This document shows, one piece after another, positions 7,882 to 15,430 of a stretch of DNA of 64,000 nucleotides. A model generated the notes under the pieces. It worked only from the letters and a program-made list of their open reading frames with translations. It was not told where the DNA came from and searched no databases. The position numbers and the translations under genes were made by a program. Each line of letters opens with the position of its first letter. Position 1 is the first letter of the stretch. Source of the DNA: Microcaldota archaeon (lineage in GTDB: Archaea; Micrarchaeota; Micrarchaeia; Micrarchaeales; Micrarchaeaceae); contig JAJZZO010000014.1 of assembly GCA_021797495.1 (NCBI GenBank), forward strand, positions 1-64,000, given 5' to 3'.

Positions 7882-8421
7882 TTATTCCTCTTTCTTTTCC
7901 TCTTTGGCCTCTTCTTTAGGAGCCTCTTTCTTTTCCTCCTTGTGCTCGGGCTCCTTGTGCTCTTCATGCTTGGGCTCTTCTTTCTTTTCCTTATGTTCCT
8001 CTTTGTGCTCTTCCTTGTGCTCGGGCTTTGCCTCCTGCGAAGGAGCCTTTGCCTTTTGCGATGTGCCCGTAGTCTTGGAGATTATGTCCTTTATGGCCTG
8101 TGATGCGCCTCCCTGCGATTCAACCGCTATTGCCGCGCACTGCACGTTCATGCCTATGGACTTGCCGAGCTCGAGCTTGCTTGGAACATACGAATAGGGA
8201 ATCTTTTTCTGCTCGCAGAGCTGCGGTATGTGCATCGCAATCTCCTCGGGCTCTATGTCCTCGGCCATTACAACGAATGTGGCTGCGCCGCGCTCGACGC
8301 TTTTCGTCACTTCGTTGATGCCCTTCTTGAGCTTTCCTGACTGTTTTGCCATCTGCAGGGCTTCGTATGTCTTTGAAGCCAGATCTTTAGATACTTCGAA
8401 CTTCACGTAAGATTTTGCCAT
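7882..8421 (-). CDS. rpl7ae: 50S ribosomal protein L7Ae with long charged C-terminal tail
   Basis: Residues 1-120 are a full L7Ae domain, which binds kink-turns in 23S rRNA, box C/D and H/ACA sRNAs and RNase P; Lys-Lys-Gly-Ile-Asn-Glu-Val-Thr-Lys-Ser and the Ala-Glu-Asp-Ile-Glu-Pro segment are typical. Residues from about 122 to 179 are an added low-complexity tail built of His-Lys-Glu-Glu and Lys-Glu-Glu repeats, absent from usual archaeal L7Ae (about 120 residues). A GGTG Shine-Dalgarno precedes the ATG and an AT-rich box A (CTTTAAATAA) lies near 8494-8503, so this is the first gene of the L7Ae-S28e-L24e operon. Confidence 0.93.
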   Translation of the reverse strand: MAKSYVKFEVSKDLASKTYEALQMAKQSGKLKKGINEVTKSVERGAATFVVMAEDIEPEEIAMHIPQLCEQKKIPYSYVPSKLELGKSIGMNVQCAAIAVESQGGASQAIKDIISKTTGTSQKAKAPSQEAKPEHKEEHKEEHKEKKEEPKHEEHKEPEHKEEKKEAPKEEAKEEKKEE

Positions 8422-8489
8422 TTAAAACACCGTCGGTTTACACTTCATCCAGTATATGAAGAGTCTGTAGTATTATTCTGCATATAATC

Positions 8490-8837
8490 TTATTTAAAGC
8501 TTTCTGAAGGCTTTTTATAGCGGTCGTGCCTCAGCAAAGCCGAAAGCCTTTTTGCAGCCGGGAGGTAAACGTTATCGTAAAGCTTTGACTCAATTTTGTA
8601 CAGCAGAGGTATTGCTATTGCCAGCGCCGCGACAGGTATGATTATATTGATATCGTTCATGTAAGCAATAAGTGGTTGCGGCGCTACTGCGCTGCCCATA
8701 AAGTGCTCGCTCAGGTATGTAGCTTCGAGCGAAGCGTTGACAGGCTTCATTATAAGCTCCGCAGGCACGAGCTCGGCCAGCGTTATGTCCATTATCGCGA
8801 GCTTTTCGATGGCTGTGTGTTTCCTAGCTTTAAGCAT
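8490..8837 (-). CDS. Hypothetical protein with one C-terminal membrane segment
   Basis: A 115-residue protein with a soluble N-terminal half and one strong hydrophobic segment (Ile-Ile-Ile-Pro-Val-Ala-Ala-Leu-Ala-Ile-Ala-Ile-Pro-Leu-Leu) followed by a basic C-terminus. No family recognised. The start is set at the ATG at 8837 because a strong TATA element (TTATATATAA, about 8852-8861) sits at promoter distance upstream, implying a leaderless or very short leader mRNA; an in-frame ATG at 8876 lies upstream of that TATA box. Confidence 0.5.
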   Translation of the reverse strand: MLKARKHTAIEKLAIMDITLAELVPAELIMKPVNASLEATYLSEHFMGSAVAPQPLIAYMNDINIIIPVAALAIAIPLLYKIESKLYDNVYLPAAKRLSALLRHDRYKKPSESFK

Positions 8838-8885
8838 GGAAGAAAAGGGGCGTGCCTTATATATAAGCATTTCCATTCCTTAACT

Positions 8886-9443
8886 TTATTTTTTAATTCC
8901 TATCTGTATTTGCCCGATTGGAATGTAGCTCGGACTACCTTTAGGAGACTCGGAATAGTTTATCCATAAAAGCCCATAGAACTGCGTTCCTGGCGTGAAT
9001 GTTACTGAAGTATTGCCTTGATAGCATTGAATACCTGAAACTAGCACAGAGGCATTGTTTGGAATTGTACTGTTATGGCTGTTTGTAATGCCGCTGTATT
9101 TAGCTTTGGTATAATTAATTGATGGTATTCCACCTAGGCATGCAAACGCAGCATTATATATAGTAGTGTTGGGCATGTCTTGAATTACAACTACAGATAT
9201 CAGACCATTTTCGGTGTACGTGACGTTTTGAGAGCACCTAATTATTGATTCTGATGATATACATTTCTGCGTGTTCAATGTAACAAATTTACCGCCGCCG
9301 CTAAATGGGTTTGCAATAGACCCGAAGAAAGAACCTACAACAATTATGGCAATTAGAATTATTAGAAGGTAAAACAGCAGCTTTATCCGATTTCTTTGCT
9401 TAGGGTTAAGTATAGGGCGTCTCACAATTTTCTGCATTGTCAA
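8886..9443 (-). CDS. Membrane-anchored extracytoplasmic surface protein, family A paralog 1
   Basis: About 185 residues: basic N-terminus, one transmembrane helix (roughly residues 20-42), then an Asn/Thr/Ser-rich exterior with many N-x-S/T sequons. Four or more Cys are conserved with the paralogs at 9576 and 10398: an N-terminal pair (Cys...Cys-Ser-Gln-Asn-Val), Phe-Ala-Cys-Leu-Gly-Gly, and Ile-Gln-Cys-Tyr. Shared motifs are Asn-Gly-x-Ile-Ser-Val, Thr-Ile-Tyr-Asn and Phe-Tyr-Gly-x-Leu-Trp. Its GGTG-to-TTG leader resembles that of the broken paralog, so TTG at 9443 is preferred over GTG 9452 or ATG 9437. Likely a glycosylated, disulfide-stabilised surface or pilin-like protein; function unknown. 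Confidence 0.6.
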   Translation of the reverse strand: MTMQKIVRRPILNPKQRNRIKLLFYLLIILIAIIVVGSFFGSIANPFSGGGKFVTLNTQKCISSESIIRCSQNVTYTENGLISVVVIQDMPNTTIYNAAFACLGGIPSINYTKAKYSGITNSHNSTIPNNASVLVSGIQCYQGNTSVTFTPGTQFYGLLWINYSESPKGSPSYIPIGQIQIGIKK

Positions 9444-9575
9444 ATACTGCACCTATTTCATAGCAATATTGCATTATAGGTATTATAGTTTTTGGCTTCA
9501 GCGTACTCTACTTTTATCTGTCGTGTTCGGTAGGGTTCAATTGGGTAAATTTTACGCGCATTGACTCAGCACTAG

Positions 9576-10130
9576 TCATATTCCGCTAACCCTTTTAATG
9601 CCAAGCGTTATCCTTCCAACTTCGTCATAGAAATGCTGCCCGTTCGGGGATAATGTATATGTGACCCATAAAGTTCCGTCAAAATAAAGCCCACCGTTTG
9701 ATATTGCGGATTCGGATATCGGCAGCACGTTTTCATAGCATGTTACATTGATTGTTACCGGAACTCCTTCCCGCATCATATTGTTACTTACAACATAGCC
9801 ATTTCTAGTCATTGTGCTATTATAGCGCAGGTTGGTAGTATTCTCTCCGGCCGCAATACAAGCGAATTCCACATTGTAAAGCGTCTGGTTCGTAATATTC
9901 TGCGTTGCCTCAACCGAAATCCGCCCGTTCCCAATGTATCTGATGTTCTGCCCACATTTTATTACAGTGTAGCTGTTGTTGCTGCAGGCCTGACCTATAT
10001 TGAAATGCATACCGAAGATGTTGGTATTCCAGTATGCCAAAATAAAAAGCAGAAGAGGTACTATAATAATGATAAAAATCGTTAATACCACAAGTTTCTT
10101 GACCTTGTTTCCTTGCTTGTTATCATCCAT
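9576..10130 (-). CDS. Membrane-anchored extracytoplasmic surface protein, family A paralog 2
   Basis: A 184-residue product with a lysine-rich start, a transmembrane helix around residues 14-33 and a sequon-rich exterior. It aligns with its neighbours through Cys...Lys-Cys-Gly-Gln-Asn-Ile, Gly-Asn-Gly-Arg-Ile-Ser-Val, Thr-Leu-Tyr-Asn-Val-Glu-Phe-Ala-Cys, Val-Thr-Cys-Tyr and Gly-Thr-Leu-Trp-Val-Thr-Tyr. GGTG precedes the ATG by about 12 bases. Intact, so it is the best-preserved representative of family A together with the copy at 8886. Function not recognised. Confidence 0.6.
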   Translation of the reverse strand: MDDNKQGNKVKKLVVLTIFIIIIVPLLLFILAYWNTNIFGMHFNIGQACSNNSYTVIKCGQNIRYIGNGRISVEATQNITNQTLYNVEFACIAAGENTTNLRYNSTMTRNGYVVSNNMMREGVPVTINVTCYENVLPISESAISNGGLYFDGTLWVTYTLSPNGQHFYDEVGRITLGIKRVSGI

Positions 10131-10236
10131 CGTTTCAGACCCACCGTAATTATTTATTTTAGCCTTTTCTGCTCATTTATTATTTTAACGCAAATATTTA
10201 AATGTTTATCTTAGGTTAAATTTTATACTGCAGTAT

Positions 10237-10362
10237 ATGGAGCTTAATCCTAACGTTCCTATTAGAGCTATGAGAAGACCTTCGCGGCCGGATCCGGTTA
10301 GGGTTTGGGATAAATGTACTGCATGCGAACGAATAGTGAATAAACACAAAAAGGGCAAGTAG
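10237..10362 (+). CDS. Small basic protein with a CxxC motif, unrecognised
   Basis: A 41-codon open frame starting at ATG 10237, encoding an Arg/Lys/Pro-rich peptide with one Cys-Thr-Ala-Cys pair near residues 27-30 and a basic tail. An AT-rich box A-like stretch (10196-10210) lies at promoter distance, on the opposite strand to the surrounding surface-protein genes. Only the promoter placement and sensible composition support it. It is the only candidate in the 10131-10397 gap. Confidence 0.35.
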   Translation: MELNPNVPIRAMRRPSRPDPVRVWDKCTACERIVNKHKKGK

Positions 10363-10397
10363 CATCATCAATACTGTGTGTTTTATCATGCAAACAC

Positions 10398-10937
10398 TCA
10401 TCTAAGGTGTATCTCTATCAATGCCGCTGGGATATAATTCTTTTGACCAAGCTCTGGTGATGAATAGTCCATCCATAAAGTGCCATAAAACGTTGTATTC
10501 TGTCCTATTGCTACAGGCACACCAGTGCTGTTATAGCACTGAATATTTGATACTCGAACAGTTACATTGTAAGGCATTGAGTTATTATATCCGTTTATGA
10601 TCCCACTATATTTCGCTTTTGTGTAATTGACCGGGGTAGTTCCTCCAAGACATGAAAATTTAACGTTATAAATTGTAAGGTTTGGAAATATGTGTTGGGA
10701 GAGCATTACTGAAATCTGTCCGGTATTGCTATACGAAACGTTTTGCGAGCACGTAGTGAAGCCGGAACCTGGCAAACACACATAACCTACCGGGGTTCCA
10801 GGGTGAAAAATAGAAATCCCAAGATTCTATACAAAGAAAAAGGAAAATAATCCGAAAAGCCCCAGCATTATTACAATTGGCACCCAGTTGGGCGTTCTTG
10901 ACGTCCTGTCTGCCGCAGTTTTAGTTATTTTTGGCAA
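10398..10937 (-). pseudogene. Surface protein family A paralog 3, broken by an in-frame TAG
   Basis: The frame from TTG 10937 (GGTG six bases upstream) to the stop at 10398 is exactly 180 codons and encodes the full family A plan: basic N-terminus, transmembrane helix, Cys pair with Cys-Ser-Gln-Asn-Val, Phe-Ser-Cys-Leu-Gly-Gly, Ile-Gln-Cys-Tyr and Phe-Tyr-Gly-Thr-Leu-Trp. It is interrupted by a single TAG at 10827-10829, just after the membrane helix. No other lesion is visible, so the break is recent, or the gene is switched off in this strain. TAG is an ordinary terminator here (nadK and endA end with it), so readthrough is not the simplest reading. Confidence 0.7.
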
Positions 10938-10980
10938 ATCCTGCACCTCTAAATCCCTATAACTACCTTATTACTTGTAT

Positions 10981-11024
10981 CTTATTTCTACCTATCATAC
11001 CACTCCTCTCCACCCGACCACACC
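10981..11024 (-). repeat. Leader-region direct repeat, copy of 11564-11607
   Basis: These 44 bp match 11564-11607 at 36 positions without gaps. The second copy is the ribosome-binding and start region of the family B gene starting at 11578 (GGAGTGG then ATG). Here the matching start (ATG-Ile-Gly-Arg-Asn-Lys) runs only about a dozen codons before a stop, so this is the 5' remnant of a further family B copy whose body was lost. Confidence 0.6.
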
Positions 11025-11107
11025 ATAATCACGAATGTCAATGTATTTAAGATTTTCTTTTAGTAAAAGTTTTAGTGATTATGTAAAACCATCTGTGTGT
11101 AGAAAAC

Positions 11108-11578
11108 TCATGCTGCGCTTACATTTGACCTCTCTGTGGTTACATTTGGCTTTAAGACTGTCGCTACAGTCATGTTGAACACGGTACCGTTTCTATAATA
11201 CCCAACGGCATATACAATCCCAGGATATGATACGCCTGATGAGTTAAATTCCAGCATGAACGCCTTGACATTCGAAAGGTTTAATGGTTTCCCAGTCGGA
11301 GCATTCAAAGCAGGCATTACTACTTCCGGACCACTATACGGGCTAAAATAGAATGTAGCATTTTTTATCCCACTATTAATATTAAAGAATTCAATGTATA
11401 ATGTACCATTATAAACAATAGCATTACACTTAGATAACTGACTAATGCAAGGGCCGGCAAACGTCACCTGTGACGGAATTACGAAACTATAGTACCACAC
11501 CGCTGCTGTAATTACGAGAGATCCGACTATTACTATGATTATTGCATAATTGATCTAAGATTTTTTATTTCTACCCAT
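11108..11578 (-). pseudogene. Surface protein family B paralog 1, broken by an in-frame TAG at codon 8
   Basis: Read from ATG 11578, the 157-codon frame begins Met-Gly-Arg-Asn-Lys-Lys-Ser, hits TAG at 11555-11557, and continues into a transmembrane helix and the family B exterior. The intact neighbour begins Gly-Arg-Ser-Ser-Asn-Lys-Lys-Ser-Arg, so TAG replaces a basic residue. Shared motifs are Leu-Ser-Lys-Cys-Asn-Ala, Tyr-Asn-Gly-Thr-Leu-Tyr, Ile-Lys-Asn-Ala-Thr-Phe-Tyr-Phe and Gly-Lys-Pro-Leu-Asn-Leu-Ser-Asn. The part after the TAG is otherwise undamaged; internal GTG 11500 could in principle restart inside the membrane segment. Confidence 0.7.
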
Positions 11579-11607
11579 CACGCCACTCCTCTCTACTAAA
11601 CCACACC

Positions 11608-12129
11608 CTAGGTGCCAGTTTCACTGACGTTTGGTTTTGCTATTATCGCTGCAGTTTCGTTGAATTTTGTGTTGTTATTGTAATAACCGCCAATTATATC
11701 CACGTATCCGTTTACGTTATAACTGTAATTGTTTGGAAAGTAATCCGGCGGACCTGAAAGGTTGAATGCCACTGTAAATGTTTTGGTATTTGATAGATTT
11801 AATGGCTTACCTTGAGGAGTATTTATTGATATTATTGCATTGTTAAAACTGTCGGTTATCCCTCCATTAGCTTGACTCGTAGAAGGTAAAAAGTAGAACG
11901 TCGCGTTTTTTATTTTAGGATTGACATTAAAGAATTTTACGTATAATGTGTTGTTATAAACTACTGCATTGCACTTGGACAGTGGGCCGAAGCAGGAGCC
12001 ATAAACATGCCCTTCTGATGGGACGACAAAGCCATAGTACCACGCCACAGACGCGATTACGAAGGCTATGGCGGCCGCTATGAGTATAACGTTGTTGACC
12101 CTGGACTTTTTGTTGCTGCTTCGGCCCAC
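11608..12129 (-). CDS. Membrane-anchored surface protein, family B paralog 2
   Basis: A 173-residue product from GTG 12129. It has a basic N-terminus, a transmembrane helix at about residues 14-34, a Cys pair (Gly-Ser-Cys-Phe-Gly-Pro-Leu-Ser-Lys-Cys) and an exterior rich in Asn-x-Ser/Thr sequons. It is the intact copy of a second paralogous family, distinct in motif content from family A but with the same anchor-plus-exterior design. Function unknown. A role as surface or pilus-like protein is inferred from topology and glycosylation sequons only. Confidence 0.6.
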   Translation of the reverse strand: MGRSSNKKSRVNNVILIAAAIAFVIASVAWYYGFVVPSEGHVYGSCFGPLSKCNAVVYNNTLYVKFFNVNPKIKNATFYFLPSTSQANGGITDSFNNAIISINTPQGKPLNLSNTKTFTVAFNLSGPPDYFPNNYSYNVNGYVDIIGGYYNNNTKFNETAAIIAKPNVSETGT

Positions 12130-12513
12130 TTAATTAACCCATGCACCATACAAACCACGAATATTTAACATTTTTTATGGATTAGGGTCCTGCGCTATAG
12201 TATATGCACGCTTTATGATAGGGACGATACGCTTATGATTGATGGCCAACCGTAATAATTCGCATCTCTGGCAATAGTCGCCGCATTGTTGTAGTTTTGC
12301 ATATCTGTCGCTACTGCCTCAACTAAAATGTTACGACGTAAGAAACGGTACCCTAATTCTGTTAAAATTATTACCTAAAGGGCATGCATGCAACGGCACT
12401 GTTATGGTCAGGTATACGATGCTGAAAAACGCTTCGACAGGGAGCACAGGTTCCAATCCATGGATTGCTGTGAACGCTGCCGCTTGGAAGTTAACCGCTG
12501 CTTAAACGCAGGC
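12130..12513. other. Intergenic stretch with gene fragments
   Basis: No intact gene. Two protein-like fragments are visible. On the minus strand a frame ending at TAA 12213-12215 reads Val-Glu-Ala-Val-Ala-Thr-Asp-Met-Gln-Asn-Tyr-Asn-Asn-Ala-Ala and onward. On the plus strand a frame ending at TAA 12503-12505 reads Cys-Asn-Gly-Thr-Val-Met-Val-Arg-Tyr-Thr-Met and ends Trp-Lys-Leu-Thr-Ala-Ala, with sequon-like composition resembling the neighbouring surface proteins. Both lack starts and are best read as decayed ends of lost surface genes. Confidence 0.3.
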
Positions 12514-14706
12514 TTATGACAAGAACTGGTCAGGAGTTGGCGGCTCGGGGTTCTGTCCCTTGCGCTGCCTTATCTCGCGCACCACCTTGTTCTGCAGCTC
12601 TGTCGGAAGCTTCTCGTAGCCTGCGAATTCTGTGTACCATATGGCCCTTCCTTGGGTCAGGCCTCGCAGGTCGTTTGAAAAGCCCTTTAGCGTTTCCGCT
12701 ACCGGCATCTTCGCTATTATCGATACCTGTTCGTTCTCCTGCGTGACGCTGACAACCTGCCCGCGCTTGCTCTGCACGAACGTTATCACGCTTGACATGT
12801 ATTCCTGGGGTATGTTTATTGTGAAATTCTGCTTTGGCTCGTAAAGCATGACCCCTGCAGTGAGCATTCCGGCGTATATCGCGTTCCTTATTGCGGGTAT
12901 TATCTGCGCCGGACCCCTGTGAACAGGGTCCTCGTGTATGGAAGCGTCTACAACGCTGACAAGCACGCCTGAGCATCTTTCCCTTGCCAATGGGCCGTCC
13001 TTTACCGCTTCCCTGAATCCGTCGATAAGCAATTCCATGACCTCGTTCATGTACTGCACTCCGTGTGTAACGTCCGCAAGCATGCATTTGTTCGATATGT
13101 CCTCGACGTTCTTCGCTACGAGCCTGTCGAGCCCTGCCGCGACCATTGCCTCTATCGCTGCCTGTCCCTTGGGCTTGCCTTCTCTTATAGTACCCTCGTC
13201 TATTGCGTTCTGTACGCTGTCGGGCAAAGGCTCTACGGTAACGTAGAACTTGGTGTGCTTGTTGGGAGTTTTCCCTTCTATCGGGCCTGCTTTGCCTGTT
13301 ATGGTTTCCCTGTATATGACTATCGGAGGGCTTGTTATTATCGGGATTTTAAACTCGTCCCTGAGCTTTGTCTCTATGACCTCCAGATGGAGCTCGCCCA
13401 TTCCGCTTACAAGGTGCTCCCCTGTCTGCTGGTTAATCTCCGTTATTATTGTAGGATCCTGCTTCGAGAGCTCCCTCAATGCCTCTATGAGCTTTGTGGT
13501 ATCCCTTGAATCCTTTGCCTCTACAGCTTTCGTAACTACCGGCTTTGAGTAGTGCGTTATCTGTTCGAACGGGTCGATTAGGCCCGTGCTAAGCGTGTCG
13601 CCTATGCTGACGTCTTTCAATCCTATGAGCGCAGCTATGTTTCCTGCAGGTATGGCTTCCACCGAAACCCTGTCCGGGCCCATGTATATGCCAACCTGCT
13701 GTATTTTTTGAGTATTTGCCAGACCTGATATATGCAACTCTGTGCCCTTCTTTGCAACGCCGGAGAATACCCTTCCCACAGGGACCTCGCCGCTGTGAGG
13801 GTCGTAGACCATGTTGAATACCACTATGTTTGTATTCGCGCTTGCGTCGGTGTTAAGCATCGCCTTGCCGTCTTCCGAGTTCAAATCCCCGTGCCATATC
13901 TGGGGTATCCTGTATCTCTGCGCAACGTGCGGGCTCGGAAGGTGCTCTATCATCATTATTAACGTAGATTCGTCTATAGGCGCAACTTCCTGGAGCTTCT
14001 TCTCGTCTCCAGCAGCGGTAAGAGCGAATATGTCCTTGAACGTGACCTTGTATTTGTCCATTATCGGCTTTGAAATGGCCCACTTCTTTGCGGCAGAGCC
14101 GAAAGCGACGCTGCCATTTTCAACGCTTACCTGCCATTTGTCGGCGAACTCTTCCGGTGCAAAACGCGTTATGAGCTTGTTTATGTCGTTTATGAGCTTG
14201 AGCAGCCTTTCGAACGTCTGCTCTGGGGTAAGCCTAAGTTCGGTAAGAAGCCTGTCGACCTTGTTGACGAAAAGCACTGGCTTCGCTTTCTCCTTCAGCG
14301 CCTGCCTTAGGACTGTTTCTGTCTGCGGCATCACGCCTTCCACGGGATCTACAACGAGCACCACTCCGTCAACTGCGCGCATTGACCTTGTGACGTGCCC
14401 TCCGAAATCCACGTGCCCAGGTGTGTCTATGAGGTTGATTATGTAGTCCTTGTCGCTGTACGTGAAACCTAATGAGATGTTTGCGGATTTTATCGTCATC
14501 CTCCTGTCCTTTTCTATGGCTTCGTAGTTAGTGTACAGAACGTCCCCTGCGACAGACTTGGATATGAGGCCCGCCCTTGCGAGCAGCGAATCTGTGAGAG
14601 TGGTCTTTCCGTGGTGGACGTGCGCTATTATGGCTACGTTCCTTATGTTGTCCAGATCGCTCATTATCTTCGTTATCTCCTCTACTACGTACTCTTTTCT
14701 TACCAT
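12514..14706 (-). CDS. fusA: Translation elongation factor aEF-2
   Basis: A 730-residue aEF-2, the GTPase that drives ribosomal translocation. Domain G has Asp-Arg-Arg-Met-Thr-Ile-Lys (switch I), Asp-Thr-Pro-Gly-His (switch II) and Asn-Lys-Val-Asp; domains II-V follow with normal length. The diphthamide loop is present (Glu-Asp-Pro-Val-His-Arg-Gly). The P-loop reads Ala-His-Val-His-His-Gly-Lys-Thr-Thr: the near-invariant Asp of the translational-GTPase motif (Ala-His-Val-Asp-His-Gly-Lys) is His at residue 31. GGTG precedes the ATG. Last gene of the L30e-S12-S7-aEF2 operon, 13 bp after S7. Confidence 0.97.
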   Translation of the reverse strand: MVRKEYVVEEITKIMSDLDNIRNVAIIAHVHHGKTTLTDSLLARAGLISKSVAGDVLYTNYEAIEKDRRMTIKSANISLGFTYSDKDYIINLIDTPGHVDFGGHVTRSMRAVDGVVLVVDPVEGVMPQTETVLRQALKEKAKPVLFVNKVDRLLTELRLTPEQTFERLLKLINDINKLITRFAPEEFADKWQVSVENGSVAFGSAAKKWAISKPIMDKYKVTFKDIFALTAAGDEKKLQEVAPIDESTLIMMIEHLPSPHVAQRYRIPQIWHGDLNSEDGKAMLNTDASANTNIVVFNMVYDPHSGEVPVGRVFSGVAKKGTELHISGLANTQKIQQVGIYMGPDRVSVEAIPAGNIAALIGLKDVSIGDTLSTGLIDPFEQITHYSKPVVTKAVEAKDSRDTTKLIEALRELSKQDPTIITEINQQTGEHLVSGMGELHLEVIETKLRDEFKIPIITSPPIVIYRETITGKAGPIEGKTPNKHTKFYVTVEPLPDSVQNAIDEGTIREGKPKGQAAIEAMVAAGLDRLVAKNVEDISNKCMLADVTHGVQYMNEVMELLIDGFREAVKDGPLARERCSGVLVSVVDASIHEDPVHRGPAQIIPAIRNAIYAGMLTAGVMLYEPKQNFTINIPQEYMSSVITFVQSKRGQVVSVTQENEQVSIIAKMPVAETLKGFSNDLRGLTQGRAIWYTEFAGYEKLPTELQNKVVREIRQRKGQNPEPPTPDQFLS

Positions 14707-14719
14707 TATAAAACACCGA

Positions 14720-15430
14720 TCACTTCGCGCTCCTTGCCATGCGCTCTATCTCGTTCTTCCTCTTGAGAGCGTAGCTGTTTATGTCGTTGTTCGCAGCGAG
14801 TATCATCTCGTTGGCAAGAGCCTCGGATATGCTCTTCTTGTTGTTGAACGCGCCGATTATCGAAGCCGTAGATATGTTCCTCAGTGCTGTGTCGAGCCTT
14901 CTGCTGGCGCTTATGTCCACTGGTATGTTGGAAACAGTGCCTCCCTGCCTTATCCTTGTTGTGTCCTCTATGGGAGCGCTGTTTTCAAGCGCCCTTATGA
15001 ACACGGCCAGAGGATTCTGCTTCGTCTGCTCGTTGACCATGTCAAAGGCATTCTCCACTATGTGCATCACCTTGAGCTTCTTGCCCTGGAGCCTTCCTTC
15101 TGTTCTTATGACGCGGCCGCCCACCTTCTTTCCGGTGCCTCCGCGCATCAGCGCGTTTTCAAGCCTTTCGACTATGTTTATGTTTGCTTTGGAGAACATC
15201 TTCGAGCTCGTGCGCCTGTACGACGAGGGGAACTCCTCGGGCCTTAGGTTCACGTAGTTCTTAAGGCTCAGGTCCAGCACTTCCACATCGTAGCTATACT
15301 TGTTGAAAAGCTTGTGCTCCGTGCTGCCCGAAGAGGCGCTTACGGCCTTGCGCTTCGGCGCTGCCTTTCTTGTTGGCCTCTTCTGCTCCCTCTTCTGCTC
15401 GGTTTTAGTCTCTTCTGCCATTAAAATCAT
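14720..15430 (-). CDS. rps7: 30S ribosomal protein S7 (uS7)
   Basis: A 236-residue S7, the primary 16S rRNA-binding protein of the small-subunit head. The conserved body spans about residues 40-236, with Gly-Gly-Arg-Val-Ile-Arg, the Asn-Pro-Leu-Ala-Val-Phe-Ile-Arg-Ala-Leu-Glu-Asn helix, Arg-Arg-Leu-Asp-Thr-Ala-Leu-Arg and a terminal Lys/Arg-rich helix. Residues 1-35 are a Lys/Arg/Thr-rich extension. The ATG at 15430 overlaps the S12 stop as ATGA; ATG 15421 is an alternative start. Translational coupling with S12 is likely. Confidence 0.95.
   Translation of the reverse strand: MILMAEETKTEQKREQKRPTRKAAPKRKAVSASSGSTEHKLFNKYSYDVEVLDLSLKNYVNLRPEEFPSSYRRTSSKMFSKANINIVERLENALMRGGTGKKVGGRVIRTEGRLQGKKLKVMHIVENAFDMVNEQTKQNPLAVFIRALENSAPIEDTTRIRQGGTVSNIPVDISASRRLDTALRNISTASIIGAFNNKKSISEALANEMILAANNDINSYALKRKNEIERMARSAK

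Noticed and set aside
10398-11578. TAG read as an amino acid (pyrrolysine or suppressor decoding) in the broken surface genes
   Set aside because: nadK (42872) and endA (63445) end normally at TAG, and nearby thyA and folA are broken by TAA and TGA, so ordinary decay explains the stops better.
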